A stretch of DNA of 64,000 nt from Leptospira neocaledonica. Its GTDB lineage: Bacteria; Spirochaetota; Leptospiria; Leptospirales; Leptospiraceae. This document shows positions 1 through 8,083 of the stretch, piece by piece. The notes below the pieces were generated by a model. The model did no database searches and was not told the origin of the DNA. It saw only the letters and a program-made list of their open reading frames with translations. The translations under genes were made by a program, and so were the position numbers. How positions within the stretch are numbered: position 1 is the stretch's first letter; each line of letters opens with the position of its first letter. The stretch spans positions 62,001 through 126,000 of the forward strand of contig NZ_NPEA01000011.1 in the NCBI RefSeq assembly GCF_002812205.1. The letters run 5' to 3'.

Positions 1-678
1 TTAATTGTACTACCTAAGGATGTGGAATTTCAAGAAGCGGCATCTTCTGTAGCAAATCCTATCACCGGTATCGGAATGGCAAAATGGGCCAAGGCTTCCG
101 GTTCACAATATTTCTTTATCACTGCAGCTGCAGGTGCAGTTGCCAGAATGACGATGAGAGCGGCTAGTAGATACGGATTAAAGAGTATAGCTATCGTACG
201 CAGAGAAGAACAAAAAGAGATCTGTAAAGAAGAAGGCGCGTCTTACGTATTAAACCAATCCGATCCGGACTTCGAAAAACAACTCACAAAACTTTGTAAA
301 GAAGTCAATTGTACATACGGTTTCGATTGTATCGGAGGAGAAATGCCCTTAACATTGATACGTTCTATGCCCCAAGGATCTACCCTATGCATGTACGGTT
401 ATTTTAATACCGGACCAATGTTATTCCAACCCCAGAAACTATTTAACGGTTGGAAAATACAATTCTTCGAAACGGAATATTATATCAATTCACTCTCCCT
501 TGCCTCTAGATTCCTATTATCCAGAGAAGTTATCCGAAATGTAAACGGGATCTTTCGACCCAAGATCCAACGCCAATTTCCTTTGGATAGGATACAGGAT
601 GCGTATGCATATTATAGCCAAAATATGACAGAAGGAAAGGTACAGATCCTTTGTGAATCTACAACGCGCCAGGGATAG
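1..678 (+). CDS. Zinc-type (MDR) alcohol dehydrogenase / quinone oxidoreductase, C-terminal part
   Basis: The reading frame is open from base 1, so this is the 3' part of a gene that begins outside the window. The visible 225 residues are the nucleotide-binding half of a medium-chain dehydrogenase/reductase. PKDVEFQEAASSVANP is the usual lead-in, AAAGAVARM is the glycine-poor dinucleotide loop, and TYGFDCIGGE and the later GKVQIL strand fit the family's Rossmann core. These enzymes reduce enones, quinones or aldehydes with NAD(P)H in the cytoplasm; the substrate cannot be told. The GxGxxG loop is degenerate (AAAGAVA), as in quinone-oxidoreductase-like members. Its stop codon lies inside the GC-rich element that follows. 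Confidence 0.8.
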   Translation, partial: LIVLPKDVEFQEAASSVANPITGIGMAKWAKASGSQYFFITAAAGAVARMTMRAASRYGLKSIAIVRREEQKEICKEEGASYVLNQSDPDFEKQLTKLCKEVNCTYGFDCIGGEMPLTLIRSMPQGSTLCMYGYFNTGPMLFQPQKLFNGWKIQFFETEYYINSLSLASRFLLSREVIRNVNGIFRPKIQRQFPLDRIQDAYAYYSQNMTEGKVQILCESTTRQG

Positions 679-794
679 TAGCGGTATACCGCGCCGCAAC
701 ACAAGTGGTGAGGCGCAGATACAAGCGGATAGCCCGATCCGAGCGTTCGACGAATATTCGTCACACCTCTATACGAGTCGCGAGGAGGCGCCCC
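665..794. repeat. GC-rich intergenic element with internal palindromes
   Basis: This is a sharply GC-rich block in AT-rich surroundings. It contains perfect palindromes at 681-692 (GCGGTATACCGC) and 749-762 (GACGAATATTCGTC), begins with GCGCCAGGGATAG and ends with GAGGAGGCGCCCC. The block at 53574-53668 has a similar composition and the same kind of ending (GAGGAGCCGCCCC), so it looks like a dispersed intergenic repeat rather than a gene. It overlaps and supplies the stop codon of the upstream dehydrogenase. The rest of the spacer up to base 1028 is AT-rich, with two short dyads (861-889 and 915-931) and no gene. Confidence 0.5.
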
Positions 795-860
795 AAAATA
801 TATTAAATATTTATAATATAATAAACATTTTGTAAGTTCTACACTTTAAATATATGGACT

Positions 861-889
861 GTTCGTTCAATATTTTTATTATAACGAAC
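861..889. promoter_or_regulatory. Dyad upstream of the glycoside hydrolase gene, possible operator
   Basis: GTTCGTT (861-867) and AACGAAC (883-889) form a 7-bp inverted repeat with a 15-base AT-rich spacer, about 140 bp before the start of the GH5 gene. A second small hairpin, CCAAGA/TCTTGG at 915-931, follows. The layout would suit a repressor site in the hydrolase promoter region, but no matching regulator is visible nearby. Confidence 0.25.
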
Positions 890-1028
890 GCTTTAAAAAG
901 AAAAAACTTCAGAACCAAGAAAGAATCTTGGGGAAAAATAAACGATTTATAAGTAGGTCCCGTTAAATATCTCCACACATATAAAAACTATCCGTGATTG
1001 ATTGGGAATTCAATGGAGAGAATTCAAA

Positions 1029-3317
1029 ATGTTTAACAGAAGGAAAATGAAAATTTTTTGTTCTGTATCGGTGGTCTTTGCTATATTGGCAAGTTGTTCC
1101 CCTGAAACAGACCAAGCGTATTTACCGTTCTCGCTTCCAAAATCAGCAAAGTCCACGTACAACACCGTACGAGCTTTCTTAGTGACGACCACTCCCCCGG
1201 TTGTTCCTCTGAGCACGAACGGAAGATATATCGTGGATTCGAATAATAACCGTTTCAAATTGAAAGCGGTGAACTGGTATGGAGCAAGTGATACTCGCCA
1301 AGTAGTGGGAGGCTTGGACAAACAACCTATCTCTCATATTATTTCTTTGATTCAGGAATGGGGCTTTAACTCGGTTCGTTTGCCTTTTTCCAATCTAATG
1401 CTGCACGACGCGAATATCGTTCCGAACGAATATGTGGCGGCTAACCCACAATTTTTCGGAAAGACGGCCTTACAGATCTATGACGAGACTGTTGCCGCTC
1501 TCACTGCTGCCGGAATCGTAGTGGTTTTAAATAATCACACTACCTTCTCCGAATGGTGTTGTGGATTCGACTATAATGGCCAATGGTATCATACGGGATC
1601 TTCCTTCGCTTATAACCAAACTCCAGAAATGTGGAAAGCGGATTGGGTCTTCTTAGTAAATCGTTATAAGAATAATAAGTTAGTTGCTGCTGCGGATCTT
1701 AGAAACGAAGTGCGCACCCAACGTTTTAACGATACACATCTTCCGAATAGCCCGAACTGGGGTTGGAATAATATAGACGATTGGCGTAAGGCTGCAGGAG
1801 AAGCAGGAAATGATATCTTACGTGCAAACCCGGATATGGTTATCGTTGTAGAAGGTATCAATTGGTGGGGTGCGATCCCAATTTTAGGTTCAGGAGAACG
1901 TCCTCACTTAAAACCTGTTCGTGATCTTCAAGTTCATATCCGCAATGTAAATAAGCTGGTTTATGCAGCTCATAACTACGGATTTATCGGACCAAAACAT
2001 AACGGTGACGATGCTACATCCGGCGGAAATATCAAATACAAGGATATGGATTTAAATACTTTCCGTAACACTATCACTGACGAATGGGGTTATGTAACTG
2101 ATCCGGATGCAGTCACTACTGCACCAGTTTGGGTAAGTGAATTCGGAGCTTCTCCAGGAGAAACAAATCCTGCGGATAGAGAATGGCTCAAAAGACTTGT
2201 GGATTATCTAATTGAGAAGGATCTAGATTTCGCGTTCTGGCCTCTAAACGGAGAAGACGAATGGGGACTAGTAACTTCTGATTGGTCTCAAACAAAAAGA
2301 GGCAACTGGCGAGATGAACATATGGATCGCCTTCTTGCTTCCAATGGTAAGACTGGATCTGTTGCGTATGTAGATCATTTGACCAAGATCGGTTTTAATG
2401 GTGTAGATGATAACGTAAGCACGATCGATAACGATTGGTTATCAGGTGCAAACAAAGGAACCTGTCCGGATGGAGAACGTCTATTAGGTTTGAGCCGCGA
2501 CCAAAGAGCACTTTGTAGTGATACAAAATACGGAAAACTTTGGCATGCGGACCGCGCGACTAACGTGCAAGCAGTGTATGAAACCACTACTCGTTACCAT
2601 GGCACAGGAGATTGGGCAGGCGGATTTACTAAATACGAATGTCCTAATGACTACTATGTTGCCGGAGCGACCAAACACTCTTGGGGAACAAGTGGTATCC
2701 TTTGTGCACATAGTAAGGTTCCTCTTGCAAATTCTTGTCGCACCATTTGGTTCGACAGAGGAGATAGCCGTTCTTCCCAACGTGGAGGAGACTGGGCGCC
2801 TGGTTCTTACAAAGGCCAATGTGCTGATACCGAATACGTAGCCGGTGTTGCACAAAGAGACGGAGGTGGAGCCGCACTACTTTGTTGTTCTTCTCCATTG
2901 AGCGGAGAATTACCTTTAGTATATAAGGCAAAAAATCTTTCTCACCGCACAGGATTCGCAGAAGGTGATGCTTGGGTGGTGACTACAGCTGATCATTGGG
3001 CAGATCATATTATCTATGGTCCTTATGACAGAGGTCGTTGGGGAACCGGTAACAAACGAGCCGTATTCCGCATGTTAGTAGATGTTACTAACGCGAATAA
3101 CGATAAGATTGTAACCATAGACGTGTATGATGGCCAAGATGTATTGGCAAGAAGGGACGTTTACAGAAATGAATTCGTGGGCCCGGGCCAATACACTAAC
3201 TTCTCATTAGATTTTAATATAGCACCCGATAAAGCGGATCGTCCTATGGAAGTTCGCGCGTGGTGGTATGATACTTCTTACGTAAAGACCGAGAATGTAA
3301 CGGTTCAGAATCGATAA
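1029..3317 (+). CDS. Secreted glycoside hydrolase family 5 (cellulase-like) lipoprotein
   Basis: I choose the ATG at 1029 (762 aa) over an upstream TTG because GGAGAG lies 9 bases before it. Residues 1-22 are a signal peptide ending in the lipobox LASC, so the protein should be lipid-anchored outside the inner membrane. The catalytic domain (about 55-440) shows the GH5 pattern: SVRLPFS, LNNHT, the acid/base Glu in DLRNEVR (about residue 227) and the nucleophile Glu in WVSEFGA (about 371). Residues about 470-625 hold three cysteine-bearing repeats of about 60 residues, with cores GTCPDGERLLG, YECPNDYYVAG and GQCADTEYVAG. A final beta-rich module (about 630-762) may bind carbohydrate. The likely role is beta-glucan hydrolysis; the exact substrate is unknown. 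Confidence 0.85.
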   Translation: MFNRRKMKIFCSVSVVFAILASCSPETDQAYLPFSLPKSAKSTYNTVRAFLVTTTPPVVPLSTNGRYIVDSNNNRFKLKAVNWYGASDTRQVVGGLDKQPISHIISLIQEWGFNSVRLPFSNLMLHDANIVPNEYVAANPQFFGKTALQIYDETVAALTAAGIVVVLNNHTTFSEWCCGFDYNGQWYHTGSSFAYNQTPEMWKADWVFLVNRYKNNKLVAAADLRNEVRTQRFNDTHLPNSPNWGWNNIDDWRKAAGEAGNDILRANPDMVIVVEGINWWGAIPILGSGERPHLKPVRDLQVHIRNVNKLVYAAHNYGFIGPKHNGDDATSGGNIKYKDMDLNTFRNTITDEWGYVTDPDAVTTAPVWVSEFGASPGETNPADREWLKRLVDYLIEKDLDFAFWPLNGEDEWGLVTSDWSQTKRGNWRDEHMDRLLASNGKTGSVAYVDHLTKIGFNGVDDNVSTIDNDWLSGANKGTCPDGERLLGLSRDQRALCSDTKYGKLWHADRATNVQAVYETTTRYHGTGDWAGGFTKYECPNDYYVAGATKHSWGTSGILCAHSKVPLANSCRTIWFDRGDSRSSQRGGDWAPGSYKGQCADTEYVAGVAQRDGGGAALLCCSSPLSGELPLVYKAKNLSHRTGFAEGDAWVVTTADHWADHIIYGPYDRGRWGTGNKRAVFRMLVDVTNANNDKIVTIDVYDGQDVLARRDVYRNEFVGPGQYTNFSLDFNIAPDKADRPMEVRAWWYDTSYVKTENVTVQNR

Positions 3318-3360
3318 TATCGGCTGCCGGGTGAAATTTTACCCGTAAGACGATTAATAA

Positions 3361-3392
3361 AAAAAAGCCGGCTCGAATGAGTCGGCTTTTTT
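3361..3392. terminator. Bidirectional rho-independent terminator
   Basis: A 12-bp stem (AAAAGCCGGCTC paired with GAGTCGGCTTTT, one G-T wobble) with a GAAT loop is flanked by A-runs on the left and T-runs on the right. It lies between the convergent GH5 gene and the methyltransferase gene and can serve both strands. Confidence 0.85.
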
Positions 3393-3423
3393 ATTTAAGC
3401 ATACGGATTATTTAATATTCTTA

Positions 3424-4269
3424 TTAGAGATCCACAGTAACTCTCAAAAAAGTGGCAGGGATTGAAATTCCCGTGCCGTCACTTTGATTCTGCAAATTTG
3501 CAAGCTCTATAAGTTTCGCTCTCAGTTCCTGAACTTTTCCGATTTTTTCGGCCGCCGCAAAGGCATTCATTGTAGGACCATAAAATTTTCTTAGAGAATC
3601 GATTAAATCTTCGGGAGTTTTATCCGGTGAAATAAAATTATACGTATCTTTGAGTAAGGATATTTTTTCCGTTTTTACTCCGGCCTTCACAAAATAATCT
3701 AGAACATAAGCCTTCATCCCCCAAGTCATTGGACTTATAAATCCTTCCGGCGGAGGAGGAGAAAAAGATGCGCTGATTCCTAATAACTGGGAAACGAATG
3801 AAGTAGGATCATTGGGAATCCAATTCCCCATCACTATACGACCTCCCGGTTTTGTAACTCGGACCATCTCTCTTGCAACATCATATGGTTTTGGAGCAAA
3901 CATAGCCCCAAAGACGGAAAGAGTGAGATCGAAAGAATGATCCGGGACTTCTTGTAAATTACATGCATCTCCTTCTTGGAACTTTAAATTGAAAAGACCT
4001 TCTTCGGCCGCTCGTTTATTTCCTGCTTCCACTAAATTTTTTGCAATATCGATCCCTATCACCTCTGAACCAGTTTTAGCAAGTGGGATTGCAGTGGTTC
4101 CGTCTCCACATCCAAGATCTAAAATTTTTAAAGGAGATATTATTCCCAAGTGAGTTACAAGTTCTTGTCCTGACCTGCGCATCATGGACGCAATCTCAGT
4201 AAAATCACCTTTTTCCCATAACATTTTGTTTGGGTTTTCCGTTTTAGATTCAAAAGCCTGTTTTATCAT
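3424..4269 (-). CDS. Class I SAM-dependent methyltransferase
   Basis: This is a 281-residue soluble protein with a Rossmann-type methyltransferase core. ILDLGCGDGTTAIPLA (about 49-64) is motif I, which binds S-adenosylmethionine. EVIGIDIA is the acidic strand 2 that holds the ribose, EGDACNLQ follows, SFDLTLSVFGAMFAP is motif IV, and VTKPGGRIVMGNW is the post-motif loop. The C-terminal half carries no recognisable substrate domain; UbiE/COQ5-like enzymes are the nearest in layout. It is transcribed divergently from the AraC gene, with only about 100 bp of spacer before that gene's promoter, so the regulator may control it. The substrate is unknown. Confidence 0.8.
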   Translation of the reverse strand: MIKQAFESKTENPNKMLWEKGDFTEIASMMRRSGQELVTHLGIISPLKILDLGCGDGTTAIPLAKTGSEVIGIDIAKNLVEAGNKRAAEEGLFNLKFQEGDACNLQEVPDHSFDLTLSVFGAMFAPKPYDVAREMVRVTKPGGRIVMGNWIPNDPTSFVSQLLGISASFSPPPPEGFISPMTWGMKAYVLDYFVKAGVKTEKISLLKDTYNFISPDKTPEDLIDSLRKFYGPTMNAFAAAEKIGKVQELRAKLIELANLQNQSDGTGISIPATFLRVTVDL

Positions 4270-4364
4270 ATAAGTGTAGATCCTATTGTAGAGTAGTATA
4301 TTCTTTCCAGCCTTCTACCCAATATGCCGGGCAGAATAAATTCTCAGTGACAAGATGATTATAT

Positions 4365-4400
4365 TTGCGGATGATGAAAGCTCCTTGTATAATTCTGCAA
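4365..4400 (+). promoter_or_regulatory. Probable araC-type gene promoter carrying copy 1 of a shared 16-17 bp motif
   Basis: TTGCGG (4365-4370), a 17-base spacer and a perfect TATAAT (4388-4393) form a plausible sigma-70 promoter. The -10 box is embedded in CTTGTATAATTCTGCAA (4384-4400), which recurs exactly at 6473-6489; its first 16 bases recur inverted at 6534-6549. If this is a promoter, the apparent N-terminal codons of the AraC frame upstream of 4431 are not translated. Confidence 0.45.
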
Positions 4401-4430
4401 CCTTGGGTAAAAACTTTACAGGCTCTTGTT

Positions 4431-5249
4431 ATGGAAATTAATTCTCATCCACTCGTTCGACAGGAAAAAATTTGTATCTGGGGGAGTCGTTGTTTGTTCG
4501 CGGGTTCGCTTCCTGATCTAACCCTTCGCCGAAGAGCAGCGGCAACAGTTTGTATTAGCTTGGACGAAGAATTCCAAATTTCTCTGAATGATACTGATTG
4601 GATTAGTTTCCGTTCAGTACTCATCCCTCCGATGGTGGATCATTCTATCCGGTTTTCCGGAAAATTTTGTGTATTACTCTTTATGGATTTAAGCAGTCCT
4701 AATTATGAATCTTTAAGAGCATCGAATCTCGAAAGTGAAAACGAAGGTATCTTTATTTCTTTAAGGGAAGAAGAAGAACTATTTAGCACGATCAATAAAA
4801 TTTTATCCTTTGATTCCGATTCGGAAGAAGCCTTATTGGAATTATTAAATCAGATTCCTCCGGTATCGGAAAATGGATCCAGAATGATAGATCATCGTAT
4901 CCAAAAGATCGTTGAATTGATCACCACAATGCCACATGAAGATCATTCTGCAAAAGATCTTGCGGAATTTGCGGGTATGTCGGTTTCGAACTTGGAGCAC
5001 CAATTTAAAAAAGAGATCGGCATTCCATTTCATTCCTTTCGCAATTGGTTTAGGCTTAAATTAACGGTTTATTCGCTTCTACATGGAATGAGTCATACAG
5101 AAGCAGCACATCGTGCAGGATTTTTCGATTCAGCTCATTTTACACGAACCTTTCGTTCCACATTCGGATTACCTCCTTCTGAAATATTTAGAAATACTAG
5201 ATATCTGAAATCGTTTATCGAAGTTCCTGCAAGTTACGCAGAAGCTTAA
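4431..5249 (+). CDS. AraC-family transcriptional regulator
   Basis: This DNA-binding regulator ends in an AraC-type double helix-turn-helix. The first helix pair is around AKDLAEFAGMSVSNLEHQF and the second around MSHTEAAHRAGFFDSAHFTR, followed by the conserved FRSTFGLPPSEIF. The N-terminal 150 residues form a cupin-like sensing domain (RRRAAATVCISLDEEF, SVLIPPMVDHSI). The frame is open back to 4365, but I prefer ATG 4431 (272 aa): a promoter-like sequence and a repeated 16-17 bp motif occupy the upstream codons, and CAGG lies 8 bases before this ATG. A longer start at 4365 or 4371 remains possible. It may regulate the divergent methyltransferase, itself, and the genes around 6.5 kb. Confidence 0.8.
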   Translation: MEINSHPLVRQEKICIWGSRCLFAGSLPDLTLRRRAAATVCISLDEEFQISLNDTDWISFRSVLIPPMVDHSIRFSGKFCVLLFMDLSSPNYESLRASNLESENEGIFISLREEEELFSTINKILSFDSDSEEALLELLNQIPPVSENGSRMIDHRIQKIVELITTMPHEDHSAKDLAEFAGMSVSNLEHQFKKEIGIPFHSFRNWFRLKLTVYSLLHGMSHTEAAHRAGFFDSAHFTRTFRSTFGLPPSEIFRNTRYLKSFIEVPASYAEA

Positions 5250-5270
5250 TCATTTCGGCTAAATACGATC

Positions 5271-6425
5271 CTATTCGCGGCTTAGATAAGTTCTCATCTG
5301 CCCCTTACCTTTTACGTCGACTAATCTTCTAATTTCGATCTGAGAAGTATCGTTTAATAGATCGTAAGTTGTTTCAGAGATTTGGATTCGACCTGGTACT
5401 CCGTGGGATTCTAATCTACTAGCGGTATTTACCGCGTCACCCCAAAGATCATATGCGAATTTTTTCTTCCCGATTACACCGGCAACAACCGGTCCGGAAT
5501 GTATACCGATACGCATTCTTAAAGGATTTCCAGAAGGATCCCTCAAAGTTTTTACAAATTTTTGCATTTCGATCGCCATTCTCATCGCATTCTCTGCATG
5601 TTCTTCATGCCATATGGGAATTCCAGAAACCGCCATATAAGCGTCTCCGATCGTTTTAATTTTTTCCATTCCATATTTTTCGGCAAGAAGGTCAAAATGA
5701 GAAAACACATCATTCAGAAAATGTACCAAAGTTTCAGGAGATACTTTTTGAGAAATCACAGTGAAGTTTTCTATATCTGCAAATAATATAGAAACCATTT
5801 GATAACCATCGGCGATGGTAGAAGGATTTCGTTTTAATCTTTCAGCAATAGGCTCAGGCAAAATATTCAACAAAAGGTTCTCTGCTCGATCATGCTCTTG
5901 TTTGTTTTTAGAAATAAAATAGTATAAGCTGAAAAAAGTCAGCGTTCCTGCACCGACAATATTGATAACAAAAAATAATATCTGTAAATTACGCTCCACC
6001 CTTGGCATTGGTAGAGGAAGATAAAATTCCGCTAATCCTGTTAAGATCAAGACGATCAAAAATAATCCAAACCAGACCAAACCTTGCCGGATCGGAGCAA
6101 AAGAAAGTGCTCCAAGTGGACAGAGTATCGCCCAAATGATAACCGCTCCGGAATTTTCAAAACCTCCTAAGCTTAATTGCAAAAGTACAGGAAGTATTAA
6201 GATAAAAAGAAATTGGAGAAATCTAAAAGCCAAATACTTTCCTGTAACAAAAACAAAAAACAAACTCAATAAACTTAAGAGAGCATATCCCCCTGGAATA
6301 ATTGCAGATTGCGCAAAACCTAATATAAAATATAGAAACCCCCATAAAAAACCCGCAGCAGTAAATGCTATCGAGAAATTTATTAGCCCATCTTTGTGAA
6401 GTTTATCTCGTTCTTTTGTTCTCAT
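5271..6425 (-). CDS. Membrane-bound class III adenylate cyclase
   Basis: It makes cyclic AMP from ATP. Residues about 17-165 hold five or six hydrophobic membrane segments, and the catalytic domain fills about 205-384. Both metal-binding aspartates are present (SILFADIENFT and KTIGDAYMAVSG). The lysine of EKIKTIGD and the aspartate in FAYDLWGDAVN, the adenine-selecting pair, favour cyclase activity on ATP rather than GTP. The transition-state arginine is in VNTASRLE. A helical linker (KNKQEHDRAENLLLNILP) joins membrane and catalytic parts and probably drives dimerisation. No extracytoplasmic sensor domain is visible. It is convergent with the AraC gene and divergent from the sulfur operon, sharing the motif-rich spacer at 6426-6611. 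Confidence 0.88.
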   Translation of the reverse strand: MRTKERDKLHKDGLINFSIAFTAAGFLWGFLYFILGFAQSAIIPGGYALLSLLSLFFVFVTGKYLAFRFLQFLFILILPVLLQLSLGGFENSGAVIIWAILCPLGALSFAPIRQGLVWFGLFLIVLILTGLAEFYLPLPMPRVERNLQILFFVINIVGAGTLTFFSLYYFISKNKQEHDRAENLLLNILPEPIAERLKRNPSTIADGYQMVSILFADIENFTVISQKVSPETLVHFLNDVFSHFDLLAEKYGMEKIKTIGDAYMAVSGIPIWHEEHAENAMRMAIEMQKFVKTLRDPSGNPLRMRIGIHSGPVVAGVIGKKKFAYDLWGDAVNTASRLESHGVPGRIQISETTYDLLNDTSQIEIRRLVDVKGKGQMRTYLSRE

Positions 6426-6472
6426 GTGATAACTCTTATTTGTTTAATTGACTGATCTAAAAAGATCCATCG

Positions 6473-6549
6473 CTTGTATAATTCTGCAAATTCATAAAAA
6501 AAAACTACCTCGGAAAAATTTTTTCCAAACAACTGCAGAATTATACAAG
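6473..6549. promoter_or_regulatory. Inverted pair of a 16-bp motif between the cyclase and sulfur operon
   Basis: CTTGTATAATTCTGCA at 6473-6488 and its exact reverse complement at 6534-6549 face each other across 45 bases that include a 7-bp palindrome, GGAAAAATTTTTTCC (6512-6526). Each arm contains TATAAT, so the arms could be opposing -10 regions or sites for one regulator. The same 16-mer occurs at the AraC promoter (4384). No good -35 box is visible at canonical distance for either arm here. Confidence 0.5.
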
Positions 6550-6561
6550 GTCGAGAAATAA

Positions 6562-6582
6562 ATACATCGTATATTGATGTAT
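6562..6582. promoter_or_regulatory. Candidate operator of the persulfide/sulfur operon
   Basis: ATACATC (6562-6568) and GATGTAT (6576-6582) form a 7-bp dyad around GTATATT, 30 bases before the first gene of the operon. TATATT at 6570-6575 could be the -10 box, so a protein bound here would block transcription. Comparable operons in other bacteria are controlled by a persulfide-sensing ArsR-type repressor (BigR/SqrR); no such gene lies in this window. Confidence 0.4.
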
Positions 6583-6611
6583 ATGCACGTTACGGAGGTA
6601 AAATTTAAAAA

Positions 6612-7652
6612 ATGAAAGATATTCTTTTTTATCAACTTTTCGAACCTCAATCTTCCACTTACACTTATTTGATTGCAGATTCGGAAACGAAAGAGGCTGC
6701 CATCATCGACCCAGTATGGGAAACGGTACATAGAGATCTAAAACTGATTCGTGAACTCGGTTTGTATCTAATGTACATTTTAGAGACACATATTCATGCG
6801 GATCATATTACCGGAGCGGCCGAAATCCGCAAAAACACGATGGCACAAACAGCCGTAAGTGCGTTGGCCGAAATAGATTGTGTAGATATTCTACTCGTAG
6901 ATGGCCGTATACTTCCGCTTGGAAATAAAGAAATCAAAACAATTGCTACACCGGGACACACAAACGCATGCATGAGTTTTCAATTCGAAGGAATGATTTT
7001 TACAGGGGATTCTTTACTGATCCGCAGCACGGGTAGAACCGACTTCCAAGAAGGATCTGCCACTAAGTTATATGATAGCATTACTCAAAAGTTATTCTCT
7101 CTTCCGGATGAAACTCAAGTTTATCCTGCTCACGATTACCAAGGTTTCACAAGCAGCACAATCTCTTTGGAAAAAAAATTAAATCCCAGAATCGGAGGAA
7201 ATCGTTCTAAAGAAGACTTCAAGAAGATCATGGAAGAACTACAACTTACAACTCCTAAAAAAATGCATTTGGCCCTGCCGGCAAATAACGGATGTGGTAA
7301 TTTGGAAATCGTGAGAACGATGAGTCCTCGTAGTATATCAGGAATTCCTACTGTTTTAAATGAGGAGGTATATAAGAAAATTGGAAAAGTTAAAATTATA
7401 GATGTACGTTCTCCGGAAGAATTCCACGGACACTTAGGGCATATTCGCACTTCCCAACTCTTAACGTTGGGCTCCGAGTTAACTAAGTTTCTAGAAGCCG
7501 GTGACCGTTTCGAAGAGATCATCTTTGTATGTCGAAGTGGTAAACGTTCCAGACAAGCCACAGAAGAAAGTATTCGTTTAGGTTATAAATTCACATCCAA
7601 TATGGCGGGAGGGATGATGAACTGGAATGAGAAATACCTGCCTAAGGAGTAA
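6612..7652 (+). CDS. Persulfide dioxygenase-rhodanese fusion (ETHE1/Blh type)
   Basis: A 346-residue cytoplasmic two-domain enzyme of sulfide detoxification. The metallo-beta-lactamase domain (about 1-235) has the single-iron ETHE1-like ligand set: THIHADH, TPGHTNA, FTGDSLLIRSTGRTDF and YPAHDY. It would oxidise glutathione or protein persulfide to sulfite. The C-terminal rhodanese domain (about 250-346) has the persulfide-carrying cysteine in VCRSGKRS and the DVRSPEEF entry strand, and could pass sulfane sulfur to or from the dioxygenase. GGAGG at 6594-6598 precedes the ATG by 13 bases. It heads an operon with YeeE/YedE halves and a TauE exporter, the same content as bigR/blh operons of Xylella and Agrobacterium. 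Confidence 0.88.
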   Translation: MKDILFYQLFEPQSSTYTYLIADSETKEAAIIDPVWETVHRDLKLIRELGLYLMYILETHIHADHITGAAEIRKNTMAQTAVSALAEIDCVDILLVDGRILPLGNKEIKTIATPGHTNACMSFQFEGMIFTGDSLLIRSTGRTDFQEGSATKLYDSITQKLFSLPDETQVYPAHDYQGFTSSTISLEKKLNPRIGGNRSKEDFKKIMEELQLTTPKKMHLALPANNGCGNLEIVRTMSPRSISGIPTVLNEEVYKKIGKVKIIDVRSPEEFHGHLGHIRTSQLLTLGSELTKFLEAGDRFEEIIFVCRSGKRSRQATEESIRLGYKFTSNMAGGMMNWNEKYLPKE

Positions 7653-7657
7653 GAAGA

Positions 7658-8083
7658 ATGGCAACAGAATGGATAATGGGGCTCGTCGGCGGAGTGGTGA
7701 TTGGTATCGCTGTTTCTTTGATGCTTTTATGGAATGGAAGAGTTACCGGGGTTAGCAGCATCGTATACGGCGTGCTTGTTCCTATCAAAGGTGATATAGC
7801 TTGGAGATGGTATTTTATAGTCGGGCTTCTACTAGGTGGACTTTCTTTACAAGCAACAGCACCGGAACTTTTAACAGTTGAGCTACAAACAAAAGCATGG
7901 ATCGGCTCGCTTGCCGGAATACTTGTTGGGTTTGGCGCGATGTTAGGAGGGGGATGCACGAGCGGACACGGGGTTTGTGGAGTAAGTAGAGTTTCTCCAA
8001 GATCTATTGTCGCTACAATCGTGTTCATGGCTGCAGGAATGGCTGCGGTCGTCTTACTTAGAAAAACAGGGCTACTTATATGA
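7658..8083 (+). CDS. YeeE/YedE-family sulfur transporter, N-terminal half protein
   Basis: A 141-residue membrane protein with about four hydrophobic helices and the family's cysteine signature GGGCTSGHGVCGVSR near residue 105. YeeE/YedE (DUF395) proteins move thiosulfate or other reduced sulfur through the inner membrane by cysteine relay. Here the usual single chain is split in two: this gene encodes the first half and the next gene, overlapping by 4 bp (ATGA), encodes the second. The start is 5 bp after the dioxygenase stop, with an AAGGAGTAAGAAG ribosome site, so the operon is tightly coupled. Confidence 0.82.
   Translation: MATEWIMGLVGGVVIGIAVSLMLLWNGRVTGVSSIVYGVLVPIKGDIAWRWYFIVGLLLGGLSLQATAPELLTVELQTKAWIGSLAGILVGFGAMLGGGCTSGHGVCGVSRVSPRSIVATIVFMAAGMAAVVLLRKTGLLI

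Noticed and set aside
653..835. 60-codon plus-strand frame across the GC-rich element
   Set aside because: Composition is that of the repeat and the frame overlaps the dehydrogenase end; no ribosome site or recognisable protein.
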